From assembly GCA_028823035.1 (NCBI GenBank), contig JAPKCI010000021.1, forward strand, positions 1 through 47,293: 47,293 nucleotides of DNA, given 5' to 3'. Below are positions 35,855-44,972 of this stretch, one piece after another. A program made the translations under genes and the position numbers. Each line of letters opens with the position of its first letter. Positions within the stretch are counted from its first letter, which is position 1. The DNA is from Rubripirellula sp. (lineage in GTDB: Bacteria; Planctomycetota; Planctomycetia; Pirellulales; Pirellulaceae). A model generated the notes under the pieces. The model was not told the origin of the DNA and ran no database searches. It saw only the letters and a program-made list of their open reading frames with translations.

Positions 35855-36937
35855 TCAATCGCACACGGAGTCGGCATAGTTGCCGGTGGATGGTGTGTAG
35901 CATCCCGGTTGCAGGTTATTGTCCTCGTTGGTTTCGAAGACCTTGTTTTCCGGGTCGATTTCAAACTTCAAATTGTAGGAATGCGAGGCCGCATCCGAGA
36001 TTTCACCAAGGTTACCGGAATTCGACTTGAATGTTTTGGACCCTCCAGCTGGAATGCTGCCACTGAGCGTCATTTCATAAACCCGTTCAGCGTTCAGTTC
36101 CGGAATGAAAAGAGTCAGTCGTACCGCGGTGCGGCATTTGCCGGTGGACGTGAACGTTGTTGTTCCGTTATTCCGTATCACGACTTCCCAGGTGATACGC
36201 TCAATCGGTGCATTGGGCTGGTTGTCACGGTGTCGTACGGATGTGCTTTCAAAAGCCAGATCGAGGTTGCGGTTGCCGTTGGGGCCCATGCCACAGGGTA
36301 GTTCTTTAATCTGTCCTGGCGACCCAACCGAGTTGGGATTGTTGTCACTGTCGTCACCCGAATCCTTCGACGGATTGGGTGGATCCTGATTTGCATTAGG
36401 ATCGACAATGGGTTGTAGCACACCGTTGTCATCTTTGGCCGGTCGAAGGATGATCGGGCAATCAAAGGCCTGAGTGGTGACCTCGCCCAAATTGAACCGC
36501 CACACATTCTCATGTTCCTGATGCGGCGACGCGCTGCTGAGGTTTGACCGGATGGCAATGGATTTCCAATCACCTCCCAAAGCCTGGTATTCGATCAGGA
36601 TGTCCCGTTTTCTTCCCAAGTCAATGAAGAATGGACTCGTTTCACTGAATCGACCATTCGCATCGGTGACGGCTTGTCCCCACGATAGACCCCACGGACA
36701 TTCGCCACTGAAGCCAACAATACACCCCTGTCCGTCTGACCAACGACTGCGGAAACGCAAGCGGACGTTCGCCTGGTCGCATTTGGTGATCCCAAAAGCC
36801 GATTCGTCAACGTTCAGCAGTTGACCCTGGATTGCCCAATAACCTCCTGCCGAGTAGGCATTTGGCGACAGTACCAGCAACAGGACACCGACCGAAAATA
36901 GGTGGTGGCGTGAGATCAGATCAGTCGTGTTAGTCAT
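35855..36937 (-). CDS. Secreted protein with carboxypeptidase-regulatory-like and CARDB-like domains
   Basis: 360 residues from ATG 36937; the longer frame to 36991 adds residues before the natural signal peptide (LFSVGVLLLVLSPNAYSAGG). After it, one beta-rich domain with VTDANGRFSETSPFF, a pattern of carboxypeptidase regulatory-like or transthyretin-like folds. A disordered linker rich in Asn, Pro, Asp and Ser follows (about residues 190-215). The last ~130 residues look like CARDB/adhesion immunoglobulin-like (ITWEVVIRNNGTTTFTS, GSIPAGGSKTF, FEIDPENKVFETNEDNN). Several cysteines (CRTAV, PGCYTP, SVCD) suggest disulfides and an extracytoplasmic place. Probably adhesive or scaffold; unknown partner. 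Convergent with the sulfatase, divergent from the GTPase at 37350. Confidence 0.75.
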   Translation of the reverse strand: MTNTTDLISRHHLFSVGVLLLVLSPNAYSAGGYWAIQGQLLNVDESAFGITKCDQANVRLRFRSRWSDGQGCIVGFSGECPWGLSWGQAVTDANGRFSETSPFFIDLGRKRDILIEYQALGGDWKSIAIRSNLSSASPHQEHENVWRFNLGEVTTQAFDCPIILRPAKDDNGVLQPIVDPNANQDPPNPSKDSGDDSDNNPNSVGSPGQIKELPCGMGPNGNRNLDLAFESTSVRHRDNQPNAPIERITWEVVIRNNGTTTFTSTGKCRTAVRLTLFIPELNAERVYEMTLSGSIPAGGSKTFKSNSGNLGEISDAASHSYNLKFEIDPENKVFETNEDNNLQPGCYTPSTGNYADSVCD

Positions 36938-37349
36938 CTGGCAAGCCTCGGGTGTGAAAAAAATGTAATAGTGGCCGCCAAGGTGGCGCATCTACTCTTG
37001 GTGAAAACCCTCTGGTAAAAACGGGTTCGGCGTCTGGTGTTGTCATGGCGGCATCAGAGATGCAAACCGGATGCCAATTCATCGCGTTGATATTTACACC
37101 AAATTCAAGCTCTGTGCAGCTTTTTACGACATCGAATTCCCAAAATAAGACTCTCGTGTATAAAATTGCGATTTTCTGCATGCGTTTACAACGTGTTTCC
37201 GATCCCGGTTTTTTCTGATAACACTGGAGTCCCGCGCCGTGATGGTTGACTTTTTGAGCCTGTTTAAATTGTCTTGCGGTCCGTTTGGATAATCCTTCAT
37301 GCTGAAATGCCGCGGCTTGGCCCGAACTATTGCTACATGACGATCAAAC
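36938..37349. other. Divergent intergenic region
   Basis: 412 bp upstream of both the minus-strand secreted protein and the first GTPase. It is AT-rich near 37130-37280 and should hold both promoters, but I could not place reliable -35/-10 boxes. No accepted gene. Confidence 0.35.
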
Positions 37350-38498
37350 ATGAGTTTTCTGGGAAGCATCATCCGTTCCTTAAGATCCGAAGACGTCAAA
37401 GCTCAGGCATTGCAGCCTGTGTTTCATTATCACGATGCGCATTTGCCAACACTGTGGCTGTTGGGAAAAACAGGATCGGGGAAATCAACACTGATTCAGT
37501 CGATCACCGGTAACGCTGATGCTGAAATCGGAAATGGTTTCAAGCCCTGCACGCAAACAGCACAACAGTATGGTTTTCCGAGTGAGAAGCCAGTCTTGCA
37601 GTTTCTGGATACTCGCGGGTTGGGGGAATCAGGATACGATCCCAGTGAAGATATTCAGTTTTGCGTGAAGCAAGGTCATGCGTTAATCATCGTGATGAAA
37701 GTGGGTGACACAGAGCAAAACGATACGTTAATGGCAATCCGGCAGATTCAGTCGAGCAAACAGATCAAAAATTGTCTGCTGGTGCACACCGCGTCACATT
37801 CTATTTCTGACGAGCAGGAAAGACAGCGACTGATTCAGTACAACGGCGAACAGGTCAAACAGGCGTATGGTACTGAGATGCAATCAGTCAGCGTTGATTT
37901 CAACTTGGCAACGGGAGGTACTCACGGAGTGGATCGTCTGCTGGCGGACCTGTCCGAGATGCTGCCGATCGTGGCACTGTTGGCGAGAAAAAAAGAATAC
38001 GCTGACGCGGAGGTCAAACAGTTTCAGGATTTACAGACGCAGGTACTCTGGTACTCAGGTGCGGCAGGTGTGTCAGATGCCGTGCCTGGCATTGGCTTGG
38101 TTGCCGTTCCCGGCATCCAGTGGAAAATGTTGCATGATCTGGCTGTCAGTTATGACATGGACTGGAACAAGTCGGCTTTGGCTGACCTCTTGGGTGCGTT
38201 GGGGGCAGGTGTAGGATTTCGTTATTCATTGAAGTTTGGAACGCGTCAGGTTGTGAAGCTATTGCCCGGTTGGGGACAGACTGTCGGCGCGGCCAGTGCC
38301 GCAGTGATGAGTTTTTGTACGACCTATGCCATTGGTCGGGTGGGCTGTAAATACATGTTTCACAAATGCCATGATGAAGCGGTCACGAACGAAGAACTGA
38401 GATCTCTGTTCTATTCGGCATTCGATAGTGTCAAAGGCATGGCTACGAGTGAGCTTGCCAAAGACCGTGCTTCCATGCACGACTCCGGGAATACATGA
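37350..38498 (+). CDS. GTPase with DUF697-like C-terminal domain
   Basis: 382 residues; ATG without a clear ribosome site. P-loop GKTGSGKST at residues 39-47, likely switch I Thr68, G3 motif DTRGLGE at 87-93. The usual NKxD is replaced (LLVHTAS), so nucleotide specificity is open. Residues about 225-335 contain hydrophobic, glycine-rich helices (AAGVSDAVPGIGLVAVPGIQ, LLGALGAGVGFRYSL) like the DUF697/YcjF membrane-associating domain. Proteins of this type sit at the inner membrane. The next gene, also a GTPase, begins within two bases of this stop codon, so the two are co-translated and probably partner. Biological process unknown; a link to envelope stress or membrane remodelling is speculation. 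Confidence 0.82.
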   Translation: MSFLGSIIRSLRSEDVKAQALQPVFHYHDAHLPTLWLLGKTGSGKSTLIQSITGNADAEIGNGFKPCTQTAQQYGFPSEKPVLQFLDTRGLGESGYDPSEDIQFCVKQGHALIIVMKVGDTEQNDTLMAIRQIQSSKQIKNCLLVHTASHSISDEQERQRLIQYNGEQVKQAYGTEMQSVSVDFNLATGGTHGVDRLLADLSEMLPIVALLARKKEYADAEVKQFQDLQTQVLWYSGAAGVSDAVPGIGLVAVPGIQWKMLHDLAVSYDMDWNKSALADLLGALGAGVGFRYSLKFGTRQVVKLLPGWGQTVGAASAAVMSFCTTYAIGRVGCKYMFHKCHDEAVTNEELRSLFYSAFDSVKGMATSELAKDRASMHDSGNT

Positions 38499-38499
38499 A

Positions 38500-40023
38500 T
38501 TGAAAGCCAAGTCAATATTGTCGCGTCAAATTGTTCCGCTCATCATGGTGAGCGTTGGATTGCCAATTCTTGTGCTCGCGGGCGTTGGTTTGTATTTTGT
38601 TTTTCAGCACGGGTACCTGCTGATTTTTGTCGCTGTTCTGACGGTCGTCAGCCTGCTGACAAAATTGCTGCTGTGGTGGGTCAACCGAAAGGTAGCCTCA
38701 GTCTCTTTGTCGGACAGTGATTCCATTGTGGAACCATCGGGCGACTGGTCCGAACGTGAGCAGGAAATATGGAATCGGATCAACGCTAAAATTGACCAGC
38801 AGCTGCAGCAGAAAGATGACTGGAATCAATTGCAGGCTCATGCTGTTGGAATTGTCCGGCTTGCAGCTGACGAGTATGAATGCACCGAATGGGACTTTTC
38901 GGTTCCGGCGTCCTTGAGAATGCTCGAGGAGGTGAGTCGTCGTTACCGGCAAACGTTGCGGACGCACGTTCCGTTTGTCGAGGCGGTCAAGGTGTCACAC
39001 CTTCGCTATGCTTTTCATAATCAGGAAAATATCGGTCGCGTTGGCAAAACGTATCGCGTGGCTCGAAATCTCTGGCGGGGAGTGCGATTGCTGAACCCGG
39101 CTGCTGCGGTCGCGTCCGAAGTTCGTGACTACATCACAGGTGAATTATTTGCCAAGGTGAGTCTCGAAACACAGTGGCAACTCAAAAAAGTGTTTCTTCA
39201 GGAGGTGTTGTCTGTTGCGATGGATCTGTACAGCGGTAGATTCAATATTGACGATGCCGATGTGCAACCTGCCAACGTCACAGAAGATGATCGGTCACGG
39301 ATGGCGGTGTCATTGGATCCCGTGCGTATCGCGGTTGTCGGTCAGGAGAACTGTGGTAAGTCGTCGTTGATTAATGCTTTGCGTGGTGAAGTGAATGCGC
39401 AGGTTGATGTGCTTCCGGTGTTCGGGGATACGACGGTCTATACCTATTCGATTGATGGAGTAGAGCATCTGCATTTGGTCGAACTGCCGGCAATCGATGG
39501 GGGAAAGGCCAACATGGATGAGTTGGTATCCGAATTGACGGAATCCGATATCGTGATGTGGGTTTTGAAGGCAAATCAACCTGCCCGTGCGCTGGACGCA
39601 GATTTGTATTCACAGTTCGAAAAATATTACCGCGGAGAAGACTCGCTGCAGAAAAAACAACCCATTCTGGTTGGTGTACTAAGCCATGTTGATATGCTTA
39701 GTCCTGCGTCAGAATGGAATCCGCCCTACGATCTTGGTGAGACAGATGTGGAAAAAGTGTGCGCCATGAATGAGGCGTTGCAGTACAACCGTCAGTTACT
39801 GCCTTTTGAAAATGTCATTCCGATTTCCTTAGCACCTGATAAATCACATTACAATCTCGCCCATGTGGTGGCTTGTCTGGAACAGAATTATCAAGCCGCT
39901 GTTCAGGTGCAACTGAATCGTCGTGGCAGAGAAGCACGTCAACGTGATTGGAGTGTGACGGAGCAGGGGAAAAGATTGGCAAGAACCGGGAAAGCTCTGT
40001 TTGGGAAAATGGTCAAAGCGTAA
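38500..40023 (+). CDS. Second GTPase with N-terminal membrane helices
   Basis: 507 residues if translation starts at TTG 38500, one base after the previous stop at 38498; a GTG at 38428 would overlap the upstream gene by 71 bp. TTG is preferred since it starts right before the anchor. Two N-terminal helices (VGLPILVLAGVGLYFVF, LLIFVAVLTVVSLLTKLLLW), then a long charged helical region, then a Ras-like G domain at about 270-450: P-loop GQENCGKSSL near 281, hydrophobic ELPAIDGG in the G3 place, and LSHVDML in the G4 place, which deviates from NKxD. The tail is basic (RRGREARQR). This resembles Era/YcjX-type or dynamin-like membrane GTPases. Translational coupling to the upstream GTPase indicates a joint function. 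Confidence 0.75.
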   Translation: MKAKSILSRQIVPLIMVSVGLPILVLAGVGLYFVFQHGYLLIFVAVLTVVSLLTKLLLWWVNRKVASVSLSDSDSIVEPSGDWSEREQEIWNRINAKIDQQLQQKDDWNQLQAHAVGIVRLAADEYECTEWDFSVPASLRMLEEVSRRYRQTLRTHVPFVEAVKVSHLRYAFHNQENIGRVGKTYRVARNLWRGVRLLNPAAAVASEVRDYITGELFAKVSLETQWQLKKVFLQEVLSVAMDLYSGRFNIDDADVQPANVTEDDRSRMAVSLDPVRIAVVGQENCGKSSLINALRGEVNAQVDVLPVFGDTTVYTYSIDGVEHLHLVELPAIDGGKANMDELVSELTESDIVMWVLKANQPARALDADLYSQFEKYYRGEDSLQKKQPILVGVLSHVDMLSPASEWNPPYDLGETDVEKVCAMNEALQYNRQLLPFENVIPISLAPDKSHYNLAHVVACLEQNYQAAVQVQLNRRGREARQRDWSVTEQGKRLARTGKALFGKMVKA

Positions 40024-40169
40024 AAGACCGGCCGGACCGAAAGTACGATACATGTTCAATGAAACGATATGGTCCTTCTTTCCGCTGACAATTCGCGGCA
40101 GAATGTGGACCGACGTTCGCTGCTCTTCCGTGATGCGGTTTCTTTCAGATTGGTGTTTTGATTGGGCAA

Positions 40170-40925
40170 ATGGTGATTGATGTGAGTCACGTATTTAGCA
40201 AGCGGCAGATTGCCCGATTGAACCCGATTGTAATAGGTGGTTGTGCGAGATCGGGTACAACATTGCTGCTGTCAGTGCTTTCATGCCACCCGGATATTTA
40301 CTCTGTTCCATTTGAGACGCGGGCTTTGTGTCCGACGGCGTATGACCCAAAACCCGCGTTGAAGACGGCGTTGGATGTCGCCGCGATTGAACGGCATTTG
40401 TGGGGTGTGAGAGGGGTATCGAAGTATCGATGCTGGTGTGAGAAAACACCAAAGAACGTTTTGTTTTTTGGTCGGATACTCAAACGTTTTGGCTCGAATT
40501 TGCGTATCCTGCACCTTGTTCGTGACGGTCGGGATGTTGTTTGTTCCGTGCATCCAGATGCTCCCGGCAGTTGTTGGGTTTCACCGCGACGTTGGACCGA
40601 GGAAGTTGGGGCCGGTTTGATTTTTGATGGCCACCCACAGGTAATGACGATTCGATATGAAGATCTGGTTATGCGTTATTGCGAAACGGTGCGAAAAATC
40701 CTTGATTTTCTATCGCTTGAATATGTTCAGCAAATGAACGATTACCCTGCGAATTCAAGCATCCTGAGTAATGACGCCTGGTTTGATTCAGCGAGACCGA
40801 TCAGCTCAGATTCCGTTGGACGGTGGCGACAGGAAAGTCAACGAAATCGAGTTGACCAATTGCTGGCTGAGCCCGGCGCCCGCCAGTTACTGTCCCGCTT
40901 GCAGTATGACTCGGCAGGAGAATGA
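40170..40925 (+). CDS. Sulfotransferase family protein
   Basis: 251 residues from ATG 40170; a TTG at 40158 is four codons earlier. The 5'-PSB (PAPS) loop is clear, PIVIGGCARSGTTLLLSVLS at about 19-38, followed by HPDIYSVPFETRAL. The 3'-PB motif is in RILHLVRDGRDVVCSVHP, and RYEDLVMRYCETVRKILDFL follows. SVGRWRQE is the late conserved motif of the family. It transfers sulfate from PAPS to a hydroxyl of a glycan or other acceptor in the cytoplasm. No membrane helix. The next gene starts five bases after its stop, so they form an operon with glycan transferases, suggesting a sulfated surface polysaccharide. Confidence 0.88.
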   Translation: MVIDVSHVFSKRQIARLNPIVIGGCARSGTTLLLSVLSCHPDIYSVPFETRALCPTAYDPKPALKTALDVAAIERHLWGVRGVSKYRCWCEKTPKNVLFFGRILKRFGSNLRILHLVRDGRDVVCSVHPDAPGSCWVSPRRWTEEVGAGLIFDGHPQVMTIRYEDLVMRYCETVRKILDFLSLEYVQQMNDYPANSSILSNDAWFDSARPISSDSVGRWRQESQRNRVDQLLAEPGARQLLSRLQYDSAGE

Positions 40926-40929
40926 TGGA

Positions 40930-41898
40930 ATGAGCCGATTCACTGTGATCACTTACCATACGCCCGCATTCAATTGTTTCGCCAGTGGTTTGAAGACTGA
41001 CTGCGAGCGTTTGGGATATCCATTCCACTGTTTGGCTCTGAAGCGAGAGTTCAATACGCTGATTCAAGCATTTGATTACAAGATCTCGTTTATTCGCGAG
41101 ATGGTAGAGCGTTTCGGTTGTGTCCTGTGGTTGGATGTCGAGTGCCGAATCGTGCGGCCGGTTCCCCGTTCATGGGTTGAGCCTTTGATCTCAACTTATG
41201 TCACGGGTAAATCGAGTGGTTTCTCATCTGGAGTGTTGATGTTCGATGAGCGACATCTCGAGGTGATCGATTTATGGATGAAGTACGCAGTAAAGTACCC
41301 GCGTTATCCCGATGACTTTGTCTTGGACTTTCTTGCAGATGCGGTGGGACTGGAGTTTAAACAGGTTCCCCTTGAGTTCTATGATCGCCACACCACGCAT
41401 CCTGTTGCTCGAGGTCTTTGGGAAAATGACCACACGATCATCCAGCACCCTACAATCAACCGCTGGCCGGAGCCGAGCAAATACCGAAGAGCGTTCAACG
41501 GAAATCCATGGAATCGAAGGTCCCGGTGCGAGTTGGTATCTCGGCAACGAAAAGCAATCTTCTATCGCAATTTTGGTGGAGACTTTGATTCGATCCAGAA
41601 CAGAATGGAAGCGGGGCAGGAAATTGAATTTTGTGAATCAGGCTGGGTTTTTGATTCGGTTGAGCAACGCTATGCCCCCGAATTGTACTGGCCAGATTGT
41701 CCCGATGACTACTCGACCAAGCCCCGATCTTTTGCGAAGTCACGCGATGCGTTCTACCATCAGCCAAACGAAAAGTCCTATCGATTGCATGCAAAACAGA
41801 AGATGCAACTCGATGCCGTCGACGCCCGGAAATACGACGTCACAGACACACAATCAGCTTCGTGGCTGAGGACTCACTGGCGAGGTTGGTTCGGATAA
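40930..41898 (+). CDS. Putative nucleotide-sugar transferase (GT-A-like)
   Basis: 322 residues from ATG 40930, with GGAG nine bases upstream and only four bases after the sulfotransferase stop codon. The N-terminal half has a GT-A-like pattern: VITYHTPAFNCFASGLKTDC, FIREMVERFGCVLWLDVECR where DVE stands where DxD is usual, SSGFSSGVLMFDERHLEVID, and YPDDFVLDFLADAVGLEFKQ. No signal peptide or transmembrane helix. The family is not certain; the sulfotransferase partner and the two following GT4 genes favour polysaccharide synthesis. The C-terminal third is rich in aromatic and basic residues and unrecognised. A DxD variant could weaken activity. Confidence 0.6.
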   Translation: MSRFTVITYHTPAFNCFASGLKTDCERLGYPFHCLALKREFNTLIQAFDYKISFIREMVERFGCVLWLDVECRIVRPVPRSWVEPLISTYVTGKSSGFSSGVLMFDERHLEVIDLWMKYAVKYPRYPDDFVLDFLADAVGLEFKQVPLEFYDRHTTHPVARGLWENDHTIIQHPTINRWPEPSKYRRAFNGNPWNRRSRCELVSRQRKAIFYRNFGGDFDSIQNRMEAGQEIEFCESGWVFDSVEQRYAPELYWPDCPDDYSTKPRSFAKSRDAFYHQPNEKSYRLHAKQKMQLDAVDARKYDVTDTQSASWLRTHWRGWFG

Positions 41899-42044
41899 AC
41901 TCTTTGTGCAACTACAGGCGTGATGATGCGGGAGTATGGCATGAAGTTGTTCCAGGACTGCGTTTCCTTCAGTGAATCGGTTTGTGGCTCAACAGCGTGT
42001 GGTGTTGTTGACTTGGGTTCGGAAAAACCAAACAAGGCATGAGA

Positions 42045-43292
42045 ATGAGTGATAAGCCTGTTCTGTTGATGATTGTCGAGCGTTTTCCGCCGGATATTGG
42101 TGGCGTCGCTCGAAGCTCGTTTCGCACTGCGGTCGCGCTGACACATCTGGGGTGGGATGTTCATGTGTTGGCGTGGACCAAGTCGCTATCGCCAGGGGTG
42201 CTTGAAAGCTCGCATCCAGAGCAGTATCCACCGTTTCAGGAGGGGTCAGACTCAGGCTCATATGCTGACATGAATCGGCTGACGCTGCATCGCCTGGGGC
42301 TGTTTTCCAATATGGATCTCTCAATGCAGCACACTTCGAATGTGCTGGAGTGGCTGCACAAGAGTACCGGTTATGCCGCAACGTGGGGGCACTATGTTTA
42401 TCCAGCCGGGTACATGGCAGTCGTTTTCGCGGAAACCGCAGGGATTCCCTCTACAGTGAGTGCCAGGGGAAACGATATCGACCGCCTGATGTTCCCGCCC
42501 GGTGATTTCGCTCGACTGATGTGGACGCTACAGCGCACTACCACTGTCAGTTGTGTATCGAAAGAGTTGGCCGGAAAAATCGAGATGTTGCTGGGGGAGC
42601 GAATCGACCCGTTGGTCGTAAGTAATGTTGTTGACCCGGAGATCTTTCTCCCTGAAGGCAGCGGCACTCAGTTGGCACTTCGTGAATCACTGGGGATTGG
42701 GCGTGATGAGCACGTGCTTGGTTTTTGTGGTGAACTACGACACAAGAAAGGTTTGCCCTTCATCCTTGCCGCCCTGCGGGAATCGCAACGCGTTGGTCCA
42801 ACATGCCTGCTCGTGATCGGAGCTGTTCGTCCTCGAGAACAGGCGCAACTGGCGACTTTTGCAGTGGAGTTTCCAGAGATTGCAAAACGCATCGTTGTCA
42901 CAGGGCATCTTGAGCGACAGTCCGAGGTTGCCCGGCATTTCCAGCTTTGTGATGTGGTGTTGCAGCCATCGCTGTGGGATGGTCTGCCCAATGCCGTATT
43001 GGAAGCGATGGCGTGTGGGAAAATCGTGGTTGCGAGTGATGCAGGAGGAATCCCCGAAGCTATTGTCCATGGCAAGACGGGATTCTTGATCCCTAAAGCG
43101 TTGTTGAACAATCTGGGCAAGGCTGTTCAGGATGTGCTTTGTATGCCATCTGCTCAGCGTTCCAGCATCGAAACTGCTGCCAGAGATCATGTGTTGACGC
43201 ATTTCAACAGACAGCAGGAAGCGCTGCAGCTATCGCGATTGTTGAAACGTCTAAGTGGTGGTGAGCAAGGTCAGGCCAAAAGTGTTTCATAA
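42045..43292 (+). CDS. GT4-family glycosyltransferase
   Basis: 415 residues. ATG 42045 is preferred over 42039, since AAGG lies about seven bases before it. GT-B fold signs: VERFPPDIGGVARSSFRTAV near the N-terminus (the GG loop), GFCGELRHKKGLPFILAALR at the start of the second half, and DVVLQPSLWDGLPNAVLEAM followed by ACGKIVVASDAGGIPEAI, the E-x7-E nucleotide-sugar site, then HGKTGFLIP. Retaining transferase using a UDP- or GDP-sugar. Its 3' end overlaps the convergent next gene by 22 bp. Acts in the cytoplasm on a lipid-linked or nascent glycan. Acceptor unknown. Confidence 0.92.
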   Translation: MSDKPVLLMIVERFPPDIGGVARSSFRTAVALTHLGWDVHVLAWTKSLSPGVLESSHPEQYPPFQEGSDSGSYADMNRLTLHRLGLFSNMDLSMQHTSNVLEWLHKSTGYAATWGHYVYPAGYMAVVFAETAGIPSTVSARGNDIDRLMFPPGDFARLMWTLQRTTTVSCVSKELAGKIEMLLGERIDPLVVSNVVDPEIFLPEGSGTQLALRESLGIGRDEHVLGFCGELRHKKGLPFILAALRESQRVGPTCLLVIGAVRPREQAQLATFAVEFPEIAKRIVVTGHLERQSEVARHFQLCDVVLQPSLWDGLPNAVLEAMACGKIVVASDAGGIPEAIVHGKTGFLIPKALLNNLGKAVQDVLCMPSAQRSSIETAARDHVLTHFNRQQEALQLSRLLKRLSGGEQGQAKSVS

Positions 43293-44569
43293 GCTTTAAT
43301 GAGTGTCTGCTGCGCCTTTTGCCAGCCAAATTCTTTCACGACTCTTTGGCGGGCGGTTACGCTAAGACGCGTTGCAAGTTCAGCTTCAGTATTCAGTTTC
43401 AGCAATCCGTCTTTGAGTGACTTTGCGGATCCCGGCCGAACAAGAATTGCGTCGACGTCGTCTTGTGCAAGCTCTCGAACAACGGGTAGATCACTGGCGA
43501 CCAACGGCGTTCCGCTTGCCATGGCTTCTAGTACTTTCAAAGGGCAGCAGCCTTGTACAAGATTGCGGTCATTGTTGCTCAGTGGAGCCAGGATCACATC
43601 TGCGTTGTGATGAAGATCGGCCAGTTCTCGCTTCTCAACGGGATCAAGAAAACGTACATGGGGGCCAACGCCTTGATCGAAGGCAAAGTTTTGAAGGGAC
43701 TTCTTTTGACGCGGTCGTGAATGTCCGACGACGGTGAGGCTTGCCGGTAAGTCGCGGCGATAGAGTCTCAGTGCCTCAATGGCGATCGCGACTCCCTGCC
43801 ATGCAGACATCGTTCCCGCGTAAAGCATTTTAAACTCGTGCTTCGCTTCAGGTACTCCAGACAATTGCTTCAAAGGTTGGTTTGCCAGCAAGGGTGCTTG
43901 GTATCCAAAGGTTTCCAAATCAACGCCATTGGGAATGATCTGAATGCGAGACTCTGGTACTCCGCGGCGTGCAAGGTGCTCTGCATTCACTTGGCTGACG
44001 GTCAGTACAAGGTCGGCAGCATCTAAGCAGGTCTGTTCCTGAAATAGAAGTTTACGCTCCAATTCCTGATCGTAGGCTACATCCGGGTAGTGGTATTTCA
44101 ACTCAATTGAGGGAAGTCCATTGACCTCATAGACAATCTTATGGCACAGGTTTTGTTTGTCTCGAGCCAGCGGATAGCCCTCGAAGATTGATCGAAAATG
44201 AACGATGGGGAGCTTGTCGCCCTTTGAGTGCAGTTCCTGATTCCACCAATGGCGTATCTGGGCGCGGTAAGAGAGTACACGTTCAAACAGATTTTCACCC
44301 AAGGCTGGTAATGGATAGTGGCTGACTCCTTGAGCGGACCATTGCGAGGTTTGGGACACAGTGTCCATGTTTCGGATTGGCTGCTTGGATTCAGTGAGTC
44401 CAAATCGGCAACGCTGTGTGCGGGAATGCTCTTCCGAGGGGATGGTGATTAAGCTGACATTTCCGAAAGATTCACCCAAAGCGGTTGCGAATGCGTTGAT
44501 ATGGGTCGCTGCACCCTTTGCAGAAGGAAAACGATCAAAAGAGAGGTAGACGATCGGTCTGTCCATCAT
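43271..44569 (-). CDS. GT4-family glycosyltransferase, minus strand
   Basis: 432 residues. N-terminal GT-B half: YLSFDRFPSAKGAATHINAF with the expected GxxxH pattern, IVYEVNGLPSIELKYHYPDV. C-terminal half: RIQIIPNGVDLETF, LYAGTMSAWQGVAIAIEALR, and the donor site CCPLKVLEAMASGTPLVASD followed by LPVVREL, then RPGSAKSLKDGLLKL. It is a second retaining transferase of the same family as the 42045 gene, but with different acceptor half. It faces that gene tail to tail, with 22 bp of coding overlap, and its promoter must be in 44570-44972. Probably builds part of the same surface glycan. Confidence 0.92.
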   Translation of the reverse strand: MMDRPIVYLSFDRFPSAKGAATHINAFATALGESFGNVSLITIPSEEHSRTQRCRFGLTESKQPIRNMDTVSQTSQWSAQGVSHYPLPALGENLFERVLSYRAQIRHWWNQELHSKGDKLPIVHFRSIFEGYPLARDKQNLCHKIVYEVNGLPSIELKYHYPDVAYDQELERKLLFQEQTCLDAADLVLTVSQVNAEHLARRGVPESRIQIIPNGVDLETFGYQAPLLANQPLKQLSGVPEAKHEFKMLYAGTMSAWQGVAIAIEALRLYRRDLPASLTVVGHSRPRQKKSLQNFAFDQGVGPHVRFLDPVEKRELADLHHNADVILAPLSNNDRNLVQGCCPLKVLEAMASGTPLVASDLPVVRELAQDDVDAILVRPGSAKSLKDGLLKLNTEAELATRLSVTARQRVVKEFGWQKAQQTLIKAYETLLA

Positions 44570-44972
44570 TCAACTTTCTTAGGATCGAGTTAGTTGTGAT
44601 TCACTTCATCTGAGCAATGCACAGATTTTTCGGCCAGTTCCTGACAGTTTAACTTCGTTGTCTTGTCGCAACATCGTCGCGCCCCGGTTCGGTAGGATAG
44701 GGGCCTAGTGGCTTGCGAGTAGCCCGCCAGAACAGCTGTGTGTTAACGAAATTGCGATACTCCACGGATAACTTTGGCGAGACTTGTCAGGGTAGTTGTT
44801 TTGGTATGATTCCGTGTTTGAGTGACTTCAGCTGCGAAACGATCAGCGGACTATTGTTTTAAGTGTTGGGTTTTCGAGTGCGTAATTGGTTTCGTGGGAG
44901 TTCTTCACGCGGCCTGGGGCTGCTTTTCACGATACATGATGGGAATGACTCACAGCAGGAAGGTTAGAGGGC
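44570..44972. other. Divergent intergenic region
   Basis: 403 bp between the minus-strand GT4 start and the 44973 gene. It should contain both promoters. A small frame at 44822-45034 has no ribosome site or motif. The GC-rich segment at 44676-44705 resembles a tRNA arm superficially but does not fold. Confidence 0.35.

Noticed and set aside
36938-37349. TTGACT and TAAATT boxes near 37248-37273 as a promoter for the GTPase pair
   Set aside because: The spacing is about 13 bases, too short for a housekeeping promoter.
44670-44720. GC-rich segment with GGTTCGG suggesting a tRNA
   Set aside because: No cloverleaf can be formed.
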